This document shows, piece by piece, positions 1 through 10,229 of a DNA stretch of 64,000 nucleotides; the first letter of the stretch is position 1; each line of letters starts with the position of its first letter. The DNA is taken from the NCBI RefSeq assembly GCF_009729095.1, contig NZ_VTGX01000001.1, positions 1,364,001-1,428,000 on the forward strand, written 5' to 3'. The notes beneath the pieces were generated by a model. The model made no database searches, had not been told where the DNA came from, and saw only the letters and a list, made by a program, of their open reading frames with translations. The stretch is from Mycolicibacterium sp. CBMA 247 (GTDB taxonomy: Bacteria; Actinomycetota; Actinomycetes; Mycobacteriales; Mycobacteriaceae). The position numbers and the translations under genes are program-made.

Positions 1-448
1 TCGCCGCCAGCACCGGTCCCGCGCACGGTGCGTAGAGCACACCCAGCGCCAATCCAAGCCCGAATCCTTTTCGACCGCCGGCGATATCGCGTTGCGGAAT
101 GCGCGCGAACGGCAATTCCAACAGCCGTTCTAAGCGGGGAAACACCAGGCCCAGCCCGATGGCAGTCAACGCCCCGAGGCCGACCCAGCGGACGATGTCT
201 GGCGGCAGGTGCAATTGTTGGAGCACCACTGTCCCGACCAGCGTCACCGAGCTGAAACTCAGGACCAGCCCGGCGATCACGCGGTATGGCGCCCGATTGT
301 TGGCGCCGGAGACCAGGACGACAGGCAGAACCGGCAGGATGCACGGCGAGATGCCGGTGATCAGACCGCCGAGGAATCCGATGGGCACGAGTGTGTACAT
401 GCCAGGTATTCGGAGCCGGCGCCGTCGCGGATTGGTTTGAGTTTTCAT
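1..448 (-). CDS. dipZ: DipZ/CcdA-type thiol-disulfide transporter, 5' part only
   Basis: This is the N-terminal 149 codons of an integral membrane CcdA/DsbD-type protein. It starts at the ATG at 446-448 and stays open to the left edge. Visible hallmarks are the [17 protein letters not shown] segment and, at the edge, [15 protein letters not shown]. These carry the two conserved membrane cysteines that pass reducing equivalents across the membrane in this family. The hydrophobic segments and the ARIPQRD stretch between them fit the N-terminal domain of mycobacterial DipZ as I remember it. DipZ has an additional periplasmic thioredoxin-like part, which would lie outside the window. It is co-directional with the S10 operon but separated from rpsQ by a strong hairpin terminator, so it probably has its own promoter. 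A plain CcdA is the alternative if the missing part is short. Confidence 0.85.
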   Translation of the reverse strand, partial: MKTQTNPRRRRLRIPGMYTLVPIGFLGGLITGISPCILPVLPVVLVSGANNRAPYRVIAGLVLSFSSVTLVGTVVLQQLHLPPDIVRWVGLGALTAIGLGLVFPRLERLLELPFARIPQRDIAGGRKGFGLGLALGVLYAPCAGPVLAA

Positions 449-463
449 CTGCCGAACAGACGC

Positions 464-499
464 AAAAGTGCCCCAAACCCGAGGGTTTGGGGCACTTTT
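464..499 (-). terminator. Perfect hairpin terminator after rpsQ
   Basis: A perfect 17-bp inverted repeat (464-480 and 483-499) with a 2-nt centre. The arms end in AAAA/TTTT, so it can work as an intrinsic terminator in either direction. It lies 21 nt after the rpsQ stop codon and just before dipZ. It marks the end of the S10 operon here. Confidence 0.85.
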
Positions 500-520
500 A
501 TGTCTGCTCGCGCGGAGAGG

Positions 521-817
521 CTACTTGGCCTTCTCGAGCACCTCGACCAGGCGCCAGCGCTTGGTCGCCGAGGTCGGACGGGTCTCCATCAACGAGACGC
601 GGTCGCCGATGCCGGCGTCGCCGTTCTCGTCGTGCGCCTTGACCTTCTTGGTGGTCCGGATGATCTTGCCGTAGAGCGGGTGGCTCTTACGATCTTCCAG
701 CTCGACCACGATGGTCTTCTGCATCTTGTCGCTCACCACGTAGCCGATGGCGGTCTTGCGACGGCCACGTGGCTGCTCGGTGGCCGGGGTGTGCTTGGGG
801 CCCTTAGTTTCTGCCAT
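521..817 (-). CDS. rpsQ: 30S ribosomal protein S17
   Basis: A 98-residue S17, an OB-fold primary 16S rRNA binding protein of the small subunit. After a basic, Pro/Thr-containing extension of about 20 residues (typical of actinobacteria) comes the conserved S17 body: [20 protein letters not shown], then [24 protein letters not shown] and the final [13 protein letters not shown]. The ATG directly abuts the rpmC stop codon (shared nucleotide at 817). It is the last gene of the S10 operon in this genome; rplN and the rest of the spc genes do not follow. Confidence 0.97.
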   Translation of the reverse strand: MAETKGPKHTPATEQPRGRRKTAIGYVVSDKMQKTIVVELEDRKSHPLYGKIIRTTKKVKAHDENGDAGIGDRVSLMETRPTSATKRWRLVEVLEKAK

Positions 818-1050
818 TACGAATCCTCACCAACGGGCCCGGACGCCAGACCCAACTCACGTTCACGCAGCACGGTGTACACCCGTGCAATCTCCTGGCG
901 CACGACGCGCAGCCGACGGTTGTTGGCCAGCTGACCGGTCGCCATCTGGAAGCGCAGGTTGAACAGCTCTTCCTTGGACTCGCGCAGCTTGTCAGCCAAC
1001 TCGGTGTCGGACAGTTCGCGCAGTTCACCAGGCGTAGTTCCCACTGCCAT
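817..1050 (-). CDS. rpmC: 50S ribosomal protein L29
   Basis: A 77-residue L29, a small two-helix protein near the polypeptide exit tunnel of the large subunit. The start is the ATG at 1048-1050, which shares one nucleotide with the rplP stop codon. The frame stays open further upstream, but that part is out-of-frame rplP and is rejected. Conserved features are [26 protein letters not shown] and the Q-x-AxxRRLRxVRxxIAR segment. It is translationally coupled to rplP and rpsQ. Confidence 0.96.
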   Translation of the reverse strand: MAVGTTPGELRELSDTELADKLRESKEELFNLRFQMATGQLANNRRLRVVRQEIARVYTVLRERELGLASGPVGEDS

Positions 1051-1466
1051 CAGAACTGCTCCTCTCGACTCACGATGCGTGCCTTGATCGGCAACTTGTG
1101 GATTGCGCGAGTCAGCGCTTCCTTGGCGATCTTCTCGTCGGGGTAGCTGATCTCGAACAAGATGCGTCCAGGCTTGACGTTGGCGATCCACCACTCCGGC
1201 GAACCCTTACCGGAACCCATGCGGGTTTCGGCGGGCTTCTTGGTCAGCGGGCGGTCCGGGAAGATGTTGATCCAGACCTTGCCGCCACGCTTGATGTGCC
1301 GGTTGATGGCGATACGAGCGGACTCGATCTGCCGGTTGGTGATGTAGGCGTGGCCGAGGGCCTGGATGCCGTAGTCACCGAAGCTCACCGACGTGCCACC
1401 GCTGGCGATGCCGCGCTGGCGCGGGTGGTGCTGCTTACGGTGCTTGACCTTGCGGGGAATCAGCAT
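1050..1466 (-). CDS. rplP: 50S ribosomal protein L16
   Basis: A 138-residue L16, which sits near the A site and the peptidyl transferase centre of the large subunit. Family signatures include the N-terminal [16 protein letters not shown], the [24 protein letters not shown] region and the glycine-rich [20 protein letters not shown] loop. Length is normal. The stop overlaps the rpmC ATG by one nucleotide, and only two nucleotides separate it from rpsC. Confidence 0.98.
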   Translation of the reverse strand: MLIPRKVKHRKQHHPRQRGIASGGTSVSFGDYGIQALGHAYITNRQIESARIAINRHIKRGGKVWINIFPDRPLTKKPAETRMGSGKGSPEWWIANVKPGRILFEISYPDEKIAKEALTRAIHKLPIKARIVSREEQF

Positions 1467-1468
1467 GA

Positions 1469-2765
<1,297 letters not shown>

Positions 2766-2769
<4 letters not shown>

Positions 2770-3047
2770 CGCCGCTTGCTCTTCCGGTCGTCCTTGATAT
2801 GACCCTTGAAGGTTCGCGTCGGGGCGAACTCGCCGAGCTTGTGCCCGACCATCGCCTCGGTGACGAACACCGGGACATGCTTGCGGCCGTCATGCACCGC
2901 AAACGTGTGCCCGATGAAGTCGGGGAGGATGGTCGACCGACGCGACCAGGTCTTGATGACCTGCTTGCTGTTCTTCTCGTTCTGAACGTCGACCTTCTTG
3001 AGAAGATGGTCGTCGACGAACGGACCCTTTTTGAGACTACGAGGCAT
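2766..3047 (-). CDS. rpsS: 30S ribosomal protein S19
   Basis: A 93-residue S19 of the 30S head, which contacts S13 and the decoding region. The family core is complete: [19 protein letters not shown], the [30 protein letters not shown] block and [16 protein letters not shown]. Length is standard. It follows rplB with a 24-nt gap and overlaps rplV. Confidence 0.98.
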
Positions 3048-3071
3048 CGCTGCTACTCCTTTCCGGCGGCC

Positions 3072-3908
3072 TTAGCGCTTCTTGCCGGTGCGCCGGCGAC
3101 GGACGATGAGCTTGTCGCTCGGCTTGTTGGGCTTGCGGGTGCGGCCCTCGGGCTTGCCCCACGGGCTGACCGGATGGCGGCCACCGGAGGTCTTGCCTTC
3201 ACCACCACCATGCGGGTGGTCGACCGGGTTCATCACGACACCACGGACGGTCGGGCGCTTGCCCTTCCACCGCATACGGCCGGCCTTGCCCCAGTTGATG
3301 TTGGCCTGCTCCTTGTTGCCGACCTCGCCGACGGTGGCGCGGCAGCGCACGTCGACGCGCCGGATCTCGCCGGAGGGCATACGCAGCGAGGCGTAGGTGC
3401 CTTCCTTGCCCAGCAGCTGGATGCTGACGCCGGCCGAGCGGCCGAGCTTGGCACCTCCACCGGGCCGCAGCTCCACAGCGTGGATCACGGTGCCGGCCGG
3501 GATGTTGCGCAGCGGCAGGTTGTTACCAGGCTTGATGTCGGCGTTCGGCCCCTGCTCGATAACGTCGCCCTGCTTGAGCCCCTGCGGCGCGATGATGTAG
3601 CGCTTCTCGCCGTCCAGGAAGTGCAGCAGCGCGATGTTCGCGGTGCGGTTGGGGTCGTACTCGATGTGCGCGACCTTCGCGTTGACCCCGTCCTTGTCGT
3701 GGCGACGGAAGTCGATGACGCGGTAGGCGCGCTTGTGGCCACCGCCCTTGTGCCGGGTGGTGATCCGGCCATGGGCGTTACGACCACCCTTGCCGTGCAG
3801 CGGGCGAACCAGCGATTTCTCCGGAGTCGAACGAGTGATCTCGGCGAAATCGGAGACGCTGGCACCGCGACGACCCGGGGTCGTCGGCTTGTACTTGCGA
3901 ATTCCCAT
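3072..3908 (-). CDS. rplB: 50S ribosomal protein L2
   Basis: A 278-residue L2, one of the proteins needed for subunit association and peptidyl transfer. It starts [15 protein letters not shown] and carries the OB-fold and SH3-like RNA-binding domains. The highly conserved C-terminal loop is intact: [28 protein letters not shown], including the functionally important histidine of the HPHGGG motif. A 27-nt gap separates it from the rplW stop. Confidence 0.98.
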   Translation of the reverse strand: MGIRKYKPTTPGRRGASVSDFAEITRSTPEKSLVRPLHGKGGRNAHGRITTRHKGGGHKRAYRVIDFRRHDKDGVNAKVAHIEYDPNRTANIALLHFLDGEKRYIIAPQGLKQGDVIEQGPNADIKPGNNLPLRNIPAGTVIHAVELRPGGGAKLGRSAGVSIQLLGKEGTYASLRMPSGEIRRVDVRCRATVGEVGNKEQANINWGKAGRMRWKGKRPTVRGVVMNPVDHPHGGGEGKTSGGRHPVSPWGKPEGRTRKPNKPSDKLIVRRRRTGKKR

Positions 3909-3935
3909 ATCAGTTAAATCCTCTTAGTTCCCGGC

Positions 3936-4238
3936 TTACGCCGGGGCTCCGAACAATTCGATCGGCTTGCTGCCTGCTGCCAGCGTGACAATGGCGCGCT
4001 TGGTGTCCTTGCGCTTACCAAAGCCAGCGCGGGTGCGCTTGCGCTTGCCCTGCCGGTTGGCCGTGTTCACCGAACTGACCTTGACGTCGAAGATCTTCTC
4101 GATCGCGATCTTGATCTGCGTCTTGTTCGAATCCGGGTGCACGACGAACGTGTACACGTTGTCCTCGATCAGCCCGTACGACTTCTCCGAGATGACCGGG
4201 GCCAGGATGATGTCGCGGGGGTCGGTCACGGTAGCCAT
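3936..4238 (-). CDS. rplW: 50S ribosomal protein L23
   Basis: A 100-residue L23, located at the tunnel exit and the docking point for trigger factor and SRP in bacteria. Recognisable blocks are [35 protein letters not shown] and the basic [18 protein letters not shown] loop. It shares one nucleotide (4238) with the rplD stop, so the two are translationally coupled. Confidence 0.97.
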   Translation of the reverse strand: MATVTDPRDIILAPVISEKSYGLIEDNVYTFVVHPDSNKTQIKIAIEKIFDVKVSSVNTANRQGKRKRTRAGFGKRKDTKRAIVTLAAGSKPIELFGAPA

Positions 4239-4885
4239 CAGGCCGACACCTCCTCTTTGGTATTCGCCGAGATGTACGCGTTCAGGGCCTCGACCGAGAA
4301 CACCAGGTCGTCGGCATTGAGCACGTCGTAGGTGTTGAGCTGATCCGGCGAGATCACATGCACACCAGGCAGGTTGCGAACGCTCTTGGCGCCAACCTCG
4401 TCGGTCCGGCCGATGATCACGAGCACCTTGCGGCGGTCGGTGATCGCGCCCAGGAACGCCTTGGCGCTCTTGGTCGACGGGGCCTGCCCCTCGATCAGCT
4501 CGGTGATCGCGTGGATCCGCTCGTTGCGGGCCCGGTCCGAGAGCGCACCGCGCAGAGCGGCGGCGATCATCTTCTTCGGGGTCCGCTGGCTGTAGTCGCG
4601 CGGCTGCGGGCCGTGCACGACGCCACCGCCGGTGAACTGCGGTGCGCGGGTCGAGCCCTGACGCGCCCGGCCGGTGCCCTTCTGCCGGTACGGCTTCTTG
4701 CCGCCACCGGAGACCTGAGCGCGGGTCTTCGTCGAGTGCGTGCCCTGGCGCTTGGCGGCCAACTGTGCGTTGACCACCTGGTGCATCAGAGCGATGTTGG
4801 GCTCGACGTCGAACAGTGCGGCGGGCAGCTCGACGGAGCCGTCCGTCTTTCCGGCCGGTGTCTTAACGTCAATCTTCAAAGTCAT
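4238..4885 (-). CDS. rplD: 50S ribosomal protein L4
   Basis: A 215-residue L4 whose extended loop reaches the exit tunnel. The loop is seen as the [32 protein letters not shown] region with the conserved GTGRARQGS motif. In E. coli L4 also autoregulates the S10 operon; no equivalent control is demonstrated by this sequence. It starts at an ATG overlapping the rplC stop by one nucleotide and ends overlapping the rplW start. Confidence 0.97.
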   Translation of the reverse strand: MTLKIDVKTPAGKTDGSVELPAALFDVEPNIALMHQVVNAQLAAKRQGTHSTKTRAQVSGGGKKPYRQKGTGRARQGSTRAPQFTGGGVVHGPQPRDYSQRTPKKMIAAALRGALSDRARNERIHAITELIEGQAPSTKSAKAFLGAITDRRKVLVIIGRTDEVGAKSVRNLPGVHVISPDQLNTYDVLNADDLVFSVEALNAYISANTKEEVSA

Positions 4886-5535
4886 TACTTCTCGCCTCGC
4901 TTGATTGCGCTGCGCACAACCACCAGACCACCGTTGCGTCCGGGGATGGCGCCCTTGATCAACAGCACGCCGTTCTCGGCATCGACCTTGTGAACCTTCA
5001 GGTTCTGCGTGGTCACCCGGTCGTGGCCCATGCGGCCCGACATCCGGGTGCCCTTGAACACGCGGCCCGGGGTAGCGCAGCCACCGATGGAGCCGGGACG
5101 ACGATGCACCGCCTGGGCGCCGTGCGAGGCACCCTGGCCACTGAACCCGTGGCGCTTCATGGTGCCGGCGAAGCCCTTGCCCTTGCTGGTGCCGGTCACG
5201 TCGACGAAAGCACCGTCGGCGAAGATCTCGGCGGTCAGCTCCTGGCCCACCTCATACTCGGCGGCAGCAGCCTCGTCGACCCGCAGCTCGGCCAGGTGGC
5301 GGCGCGGGTTGACACCCGCGGCGGCGTACTGACCGGTGACGGGCTTGTTGACCTTGCGCGGGCTGATCTCGCCATAGGCGAGCTGCACGGCGCTGTAGCC
5401 ATCGCGCTCGGGGGTACGGATAAGGGTCACCACGTTGGGGCCGGCCTTGACGACCGTCACCGGGACGACTTTGTTGTTCTCGTCGAACACCTGCGTCATG
5501 CCCAGCTTGGTGCCCAAAATGCCTTTTCTAGCCAT
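4885..5535 (-). CDS. rplC: 50S ribosomal protein L3
   Basis: A 216-residue L3, an early assembly protein of the 50S subunit. Conserved features are [15 protein letters not shown] at the N-terminus, the [20 protein letters not shown] block and the tip loop [23 protein letters not shown] near the peptidyl transferase centre, where the linezolid-resistance cysteine position of mycobacteria lies (Cys present, wild type). It follows rpsJ by 14 nt. Confidence 0.97.
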   Translation of the reverse strand: MARKGILGTKLGMTQVFDENNKVVPVTVVKAGPNVVTLIRTPERDGYSAVQLAYGEISPRKVNKPVTGQYAAAGVNPRRHLAELRVDEAAAAEYEVGQELTAEIFADGAFVDVTGTSKGKGFAGTMKRHGFSGQGASHGAQAVHRRPGSIGGCATPGRVFKGTRMSGRMGHDRVTTQNLKVHKVDAENGVLLIKGAIPGRNGGLVVVRSAIKRGEK

Positions 5536-5549
5536 TTTTCTCGGGTCTC

Positions 5550-5855
5550 CTACTGGATGTTGACGTCGACACTGGCCGGCAGGTCGATGCGCATGAGCGC
5601 GTCAACCGTCTTCGGCGTCGGGTCGAGGATGTCGATCAGTCGCTTGTGGGTGCGCATTTCGAAATGCTCCCGCGAGTCCTTGTACTTGTGCGGCGACCGA
5701 ATGACGCAATAAATGTTCTTCTCGGTCGGCAGCGGCACTGGGCCCACCACACTGGCACCGGTACGGGTGACCGTCTCGACGATCTTGCGCGCCGAGGCAT
5801 CAATGGCTTCATGGTCGTAGGCCTTGAGCCTGATGCGGATCTTCTGTCCCGCCAC
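5550..5855 (-). CDS. rpsJ: 30S ribosomal protein S10
   Basis: A 101-residue S10, the first gene of the operon. It begins [29 protein letters not shown] and contains the long loop [29 protein letters not shown] with the conserved Arg/His/Lys contacts to 16S rRNA. S10 also acts as NusE in antitermination. An alternative frame opening upstream has no conserved residues and is rejected. All eleven genes from here to rpsQ are minus strand with gaps of no more than 28 nt, so they form one transcript. Confidence 0.98.
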   Translation of the reverse strand: MAGQKIRIRLKAYDHEAIDASARKIVETVTRTGASVVGPVPLPTEKNIYCVIRSPHKYKDSREHFEMRTHKRLIDILDPTPKTVDALMRIDLPASVDVNIQ

Positions 5856-6374
5856 GCTTCTCCTACCCTCGCTCTACTTAATACATCGGCCGGCCGTGCC
5901 GAAGCCTCGATGGGATAACCCACCGAAACCCGTCGGGCCTGGTGCCCCGGCGCGGGTGCGCCGAGATTTGCCGCCGCTGTTTACCTGTCTGTGGTCCACC
6001 GGCCCCCGCGGTCGGGCGTGTCGCCTTCTCGCACACTTTCTCGCCCTGGAAATCCGTCGCGATCTAGTGTTGGGACCGGATGCGTCCGCGAGGACGCCGG
6101 TCGTATGCCCGGCCAGGTGAATACCCGGCGCAAGGCAACCCGAACAGTATGCCTTAGATCGGGGCGTGCTCCAAATCCACGATCAAGCAGGTCGGGGCCC
6201 GCCGATGCGGCCTTGAACAACGAGGGTCCAACTGCGGTACTTCCCATCGTTTTCCGGCATCGACACCTGCCGGCCCTGAGCAGTCCACGTACGTGACGCC
6301 ACGGCGTAAAACCTCTCCTCAGGCCGCCACAGCGTTACCCACGTGACATTGCGGCGGCCAACCGTTTCCCGGAA
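5856..6374. other. Gene-free divergent promoter region upstream of rpsJ
   Basis: About 520 bases separate rpsJ (minus) from the DUF4442 gene (plus). No ORF here has convincing coding character. It must contain the S10 operon promoter and a leader of unknown length on the minus strand. I could not point to a reliable -35/-10 pair or a known ribosomal-protein leader fold by eye. Confidence 0.5.
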
Positions 6375-6390
6375 CTTACTTTTGAGTAAG
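6375..6390. promoter_or_regulatory. Palindrome just upstream of the DUF4442 start
   Basis: CTTACTTTTGAGTAAG, a 6-bp inverted repeat around a 4-nt spacer. It ends 9 nt before the ATG at 6400. Its size and symmetry fit a TetR/GntR-type operator, and its position would block transcription or translation start. No cognate regulator is adjacent; the nearest is the TetR gene at 10214-10843. Confidence 0.4.
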
Positions 6391-6399
6391 GTATGGCGC

Positions 6400-6888
6400 A
6401 TGACGCAGTCGCCCGCGAGGACATCCAGCGGCACGTACCGAGCCTGGAAGAAGATGTCGCCGCTCCCCGGCGGCAGCTGGGCGTTCTCCGCCGCGGCCAT
6501 GGTCCGCGTCCCGTATTTCGCCTCGATCCTGCCGCACGTGGTGCGCATGGAGCCGGGGCTGGCCGAGGTGACGGTGCCGAAGTGGTTCTACGTCTACAAC
6601 CACCTGCACACCGTGCACGCCATCGCGTCGTGCAATGCCGCCGAGATGGCGATGGGAATGCTGATGGAGGCCACCGTGCCGACGACGCACCGCTGGATCC
6701 CCAAGGCGATGAACGTCGCCTATCTCGCCAAGGCCACCACCTCGTTGCGGGCCCGGGCCGAGCTGACGCCGCCCGATTTCAGCACCCTCACGGAGGGCAC
6801 CGACATCGTGGTGCCGGTCAGCATTACCGATCGCCTTGGCGTCGAGGTGGTGCACGCCGACATCACCACCTGGGTCACGCCGGCCTAA
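6400..6888 (+). CDS. DUF4442 hotdog-fold protein
   Basis: A 162-residue protein of the DUF4442 group within the hotdog thioesterase superfamily. Family features are the N-terminal WKKMSPLPGGSWAFSAAAMVRVPYFASI block and VRMEPGLAEVTVPKWFYVYNHLHTVHAIASCNAAEMAMGML. The latter corresponds to the hotdog helix and the usual N-H-x-x-x-x-H segment. Members are predicted acyl-CoA thioesterase-like proteins of unknown substrate. I chose the ATG at 6400, where the recognisable sequence begins and just after the palindrome; an in-frame start at 6343 would add unsupported residues. Its stop overlaps the convergent NTF2-like gene by 4 nt. Confidence 0.75.
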   Translation: MTQSPARTSSGTYRAWKKMSPLPGGSWAFSAAAMVRVPYFASILPHVVRMEPGLAEVTVPKWFYVYNHLHTVHAIASCNAAEMAMGMLMEATVPTTHRWIPKAMNVAYLAKATTSLRARAELTPPDFSTLTEGTDIVVPVSITDRLGVEVVHADITTWVTPA

Positions 6889-7259
6889 GAGCCCTGACCC
6901 AGGCCCTGATCCAGATAGGTGCCGTGGCCCTCGCGCACCAACGCGCCGTCGAACAGCAGCACCTCGTTGACCAACCCGCCGCGCTGATTGCGGTAGTGGA
7001 TCACCAATGCCGATTCACCGCGGTAGGTGGCCAGTACCTCGAAATGCAGATCCGGCATGCCCGCCAGCGCCGTGGTCCAGTAATGACGCAACGCATCCTT
7101 GCCCCGCACCACGCCCCCGGTCTCGGGGAACAGCCGCGCTGCGACCGGCGAACTGAACAACACGTCGTCGTGGAAATGCACCAGCACTGCCTCCACGTCG
7201 TGTGCGTTCCACGCAGTCACCCACTCCTCGGCGAAAACCTGCGGATCCGGTGTCGCCAT
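6885..7259 (-). CDS. SnoaL/NTF2-like fold protein
   Basis: A 124-residue protein with the cone-shaped NTF2/SnoaL-like architecture. The N-terminal helix is FAEEWVTAWNAHDVEAVLVHFHDDVLFSSP, followed by GVVRGKDALRHYWTTALAGMPDLHFEV and the strand-rich C-terminus ending in HGTYLDQGLGQ. Such proteins are enzymes (isomerases, cyclases, hydrolases) or ligand-binding proteins, and no catalytic residues can be assigned safely. The start is the ATG at 7257-7259. Only 5 nt separate it from the end of the upstream esterase gene on the same strand, so the two are likely cotranscribed. Confidence 0.7.
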   Translation of the reverse strand: MATPDPQVFAEEWVTAWNAHDVEAVLVHFHDDVLFSSPVAARLFPETGGVVRGKDALRHYWTTALAGMPDLHFEVLATYRGESALVIHYRNQRGGLVNEVLLFDGALVREGHGTYLDQGLGQGS

Positions 7260-7264
7260 CGAGT

Positions 7265-8866
7265 TCACTTCTCCCTCAGCCCAGCCCAGAACGGGCATTG
7301 ATGAACGCGAGCGTAGTCATTGTTCGTGCGACTGCCATCAGCCTGCAAAGACATTCGCGTGGACATTCGGTTCGCACCGAACTCGGGCCAGCCCGGTTGC
7401 CCGTCGACCGCCGGGTCAGCGGTGCGCACGAACGCGCTCCAGTATCCGATCATCTGCTCCGAGAGCCGTTGCTGCGCAGGGTTCATCGGGGGCGCCCCGC
7501 CGACATCGAACAGATAGCGAAGCTCCAGCGAGTGACTGGCACCGACCGGGAAGGGCAGCGTCCGCATAACCTCCGGCGCGGGCGCAGCGCGGTCGTTGAA
7601 CTCATAGGCGTAGACCGGGCCGGTACGGGACAGCTGATTCGCCATCAGGTCCGATACGCAGGCGAACTCACCATCGGTGACGGCCGCCGAATACGCCTGC
7701 GCCACACCGCCATAGCGGTCAATCGGGTAATGCGCCCCCACGGCTGCGGCGTCGGCACCGAATGTCTCGACCAGCAGCGGCGGGTAATCCCCCGCGGTGT
7801 AGTTCTGACCCTGCCTCAGATAACGCAACGCCACGAAGAGTGTGAACTCATCACGCGTGGTGCCGATCAACACCGGGACCGGCTCGACCCGGCCGGATCC
7901 GAACGCCGCCAACGGCGCCTGGGGAACCAATGCCGAGCCCGTCACCGGACCGGCCAGCTCATCGCTGCCGATATTGAAATACCACACCGGTTTTCGCAGC
8001 CGGTCCACCGGAAGCGACCGCAGGCAGGCGGCGGCGGCCGCGGGATCGGGACATCCGACGTCGGCGGCGTAATCGAGCGAACGGCGGCTCGCAGCCGCGA
8101 GATCGGCCTGCGCCTGGCACGGCGCACTCATCAGGATCGCGGCGCGGAACAACCCCGCCGAACCGGGGGCCACCAGGTGGTCGCACACCGACATGCCGCC
8201 TGCGGATTCGCCTGCGACAGTGACCTTTTCCGGATCGCCGCCGAAATCGTCGATGTTGTCCCGAACCCATCGCAGCGCCGCCTGCTGATCGGCCAGCCCG
8301 TAATTGCCGACGTCGCCGCCGGCTCCCAGGGCCGGGTGGGCCAGGAAACCCAAGGCGCCCAGCCGGTAGTTGATCGTCACCACCACGATGCCGCCGTGCG
8401 CCGCCAGTCGCCCCGCGTCGTAGATCCCGCTGCTGCCGTTGACGAACGCGCCGCCGTGGATCCACACCATGACCGGGCGCCGCTCATCCGAGACCGGCGG
8501 CGTCCACACGTTCAGGGTCAGACAGTCCTCGGCGGTGTTGAGCCCGCGTTCGGGATCGGCGCTGGGGTCCTGGATGCACCGCGGCCCGGGGCGGGTGGCG
8601 TCGCGCTCCCCCGACCAGCCCGGCGCGGGAACCGGTGGGGTGAACCGCAGGGGACCCACCGGGGCCGCGGCATACGGAACCCCGGCGAACAACCGGTGGT
8701 CGGATGTCACTGTGCCGCGCAGAGTTCCGGCCGAGGTCTGCACCAGCGCCGGATTCTGCCCCTGTCTGTGGTCCTGCGTCACCGCCTGACGGCCACCACG
8801 CGAACAGCCGGTAACCAGCATCGCCAGCATTGCCAGCAACGCGACGACGCGACGCCCCGACCGCAT
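7265..8866 (-). CDS. Lipoprotein carboxylesterase (type B)
   Basis: A 533-residue alpha/beta hydrolase of the carboxylesterase type B family. A short basic N-terminus, a hydrophobic stretch and the lipobox LVTGC (Cys about 21) predict a membrane-anchored lipoprotein. Active-site elements are the oxyanion loop WIHGGAFVNG, the nucleophile elbow GESAGG, an acidic residue in the GTTRDEFTLF region and the histidine in GASHSLELRYLF. It should hydrolyse carboxylic esters at the cell surface; the substrate is unknown. It is divergent from the P450 gene, sharing a 109-bp control region, and is followed closely by the NTF2-like gene. Confidence 0.85.
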   Translation of the reverse strand: MRSGRRVVALLAMLAMLVTGCSRGGRQAVTQDHRQGQNPALVQTSAGTLRGTVTSDHRLFAGVPYAAAPVGPLRFTPPVPAPGWSGERDATRPGPRCIQDPSADPERGLNTAEDCLTLNVWTPPVSDERRPVMVWIHGGAFVNGSSGIYDAGRLAAHGGIVVVTINYRLGALGFLAHPALGAGGDVGNYGLADQQAALRWVRDNIDDFGGDPEKVTVAGESAGGMSVCDHLVAPGSAGLFRAAILMSAPCQAQADLAAASRRSLDYAADVGCPDPAAAAACLRSLPVDRLRKPVWYFNIGSDELAGPVTGSALVPQAPLAAFGSGRVEPVPVLIGTTRDEFTLFVALRYLRQGQNYTAGDYPPLLVETFGADAAAVGAHYPIDRYGGVAQAYSAAVTDGEFACVSDLMANQLSRTGPVYAYEFNDRAAPAPEVMRTLPFPVGASHSLELRYLFDVGGAPPMNPAQQRLSEQMIGYWSAFVRTADPAVDGQPGWPEFGANRMSTRMSLQADGSRTNNDYARVHQCPFWAGLREK

Positions 8867-8936
8867 GGCTGCGAGCGTACGGGGCCGATCGAGAAAATCG
8901 GCCCCCTTGCGTGGCCCCGATCACATAAGGTGGGAA

Positions 8937-8950
8937 TTGACACCCGTCAA
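8937..8950. promoter_or_regulatory. Candidate operator between esterase and P450
   Basis: TTGACACCCGTCAA: 5-bp inverted arms (TTGAC/GTCAA) around a 4-nt spacer in the divergent intergenic region. It is 25 nt upstream of the P450 start codon. It could be the site for the TetR regulator encoded convergently at the other end of the P450 gene. A strong GGGAGGAG ribosome binding site (8962-8970) lies between it and the ATG. Confidence 0.4.
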
Positions 8951-8975
8951 ATACCCGCTACCGGGAGGAGTCCGT

Positions 8976-10229
8976 ATGAGCGCGCAGACGATGGATGACG
9001 CCGCGAAGGTGCTCGCCGACCCGACGGCATACGCCGACGACGCACGCCTGCACTCCGCGCTGACCCATTTGCGCGCCAACAATCCGGTGGCCTGGGTAGA
9101 CAACGCGCCCTACCGGCCGTTCTGGGCGATCACCAAACACGCCGACATCATGGCCATCGAGCGGGACAACGATCTCTTCATCAGTGAGCCCCGGCCGCTG
9201 CTGGCCACCGCGGCAGCCGACGATCTGGCCAAACAGCAGCTGGAGGCCGGCATGGGCCTGCGCACGCTGATCCACATGGACGACCCACACCATCGCAAGG
9301 TGCGGGCCATCGGCGCGGATTGGTTCCGCCCCAAGGCAATGCGTGCGCTCAAGGTTCGGGTCGACGAGCTCGCCAAACGCTACGTCGACAGGATGCGCGA
9401 TATCGGGCCCGAGTGCGATTTCGTCACCGCGATCGCCGTCGACTTCCCGCTCTACGTGATCATGTCGCTGCTCGGCCTGCCCGAAGAAGACTTCCCGCGC
9501 ATGCACATGTTGACCCAGGAGATGTTCGGCGGCGACGACGACGAGTACCAGCGCGAGGGCGGCTCACTTGAGGATCAGCTCGCAGTCCTGATGGACTTCT
9601 TCGCCTACTTCTCCACGCTGACCGCCTCGCGCCGGGCGAACCCGACCGAGGATCTGGCATCGGCCATCGCCAACGGCGCCATCGACGGAGAACCGCTTTC
9701 CGACGTCGATACCGCGTCCTACTACGTCATCGTCGCCAGCGCAGGACACGACACCACCAAGGATGCGATCTCCGGCGGATTGCATGCGCTCATCGAGAAC
9801 CCGGACCAGCTGGCCAGGCTGCAGGCGCAGCCCGAGCTGATGGGTACCGCGGTCGAGGAGATGATCCGGTGGTCCACGCCGGTCAAGGAGTTCATGCGCA
9901 CCGCCACGGCCGACACCACCGTGCGCGGCGTGCCGATCGCCAAGGGCGAATCCGTCTACCTGGCCTACGTTTCCGGCAACCGTGACGAGGAAATATTCGA
10001 CAACCCGCACCGCTTCGACATCGGGCGGGATCCGAACAAGCACCTGGCATTCGGATACGGCGTGCACTTCTGCCTGGGCGCCGCCCTGGCTCGGATGGAG
10101 ATGAACAGTTTGTTCACCGAGTTGCTGAGCCGGCTCGACTCCATCGAATTGGCCGGAGCACCACAGCTTTCCGCGACCACGTTCGTCGGCGGGCTCAAGC
10201 ACCTGCCGATTCGTTACTCGCTGCGCTGA
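8976..10229 (+). CDS. Cytochrome P450
   Basis: A 417-residue soluble bacterial class I P450. The I-helix oxygen-activation motif is AGHDTT, the K-helix ExxR is EEMIRW, and the heme-binding loop FGYGVHFCLGAALARME holds the cysteine ligand. It needs a ferredoxin and reductase as redox partners; the ferredoxin-reductase-type protein at 20061 is a possible partner but is distant, and no ferredoxin gene is adjacent. The start is the ATG at 8976 after a strong ribosome binding site. The upstream in-frame extension to 8865 overlaps the divergent esterase and is rejected. The 3' end overlaps the convergent TetR gene by 16 nt. I cannot assign the CYP family or substrate. Confidence 0.93.
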   Translation: MSAQTMDDAAKVLADPTAYADDARLHSALTHLRANNPVAWVDNAPYRPFWAITKHADIMAIERDNDLFISEPRPLLATAAADDLAKQQLEAGMGLRTLIHMDDPHHRKVRAIGADWFRPKAMRALKVRVDELAKRYVDRMRDIGPECDFVTAIAVDFPLYVIMSLLGLPEEDFPRMHMLTQEMFGGDDDEYQREGGSLEDQLAVLMDFFAYFSTLTASRRANPTEDLASAIANGAIDGEPLSDVDTASYYVIVASAGHDTTKDAISGGLHALIENPDQLARLQAQPELMGTAVEEMIRWSTPVKEFMRTATADTTVRGVPIAKGESVYLAYVSGNRDEEIFDNPHRFDIGRDPNKHLAFGYGVHFCLGAALARMEMNSLFTELLSRLDSIELAGAPQLSATTFVGGLKHLPIRYSLR

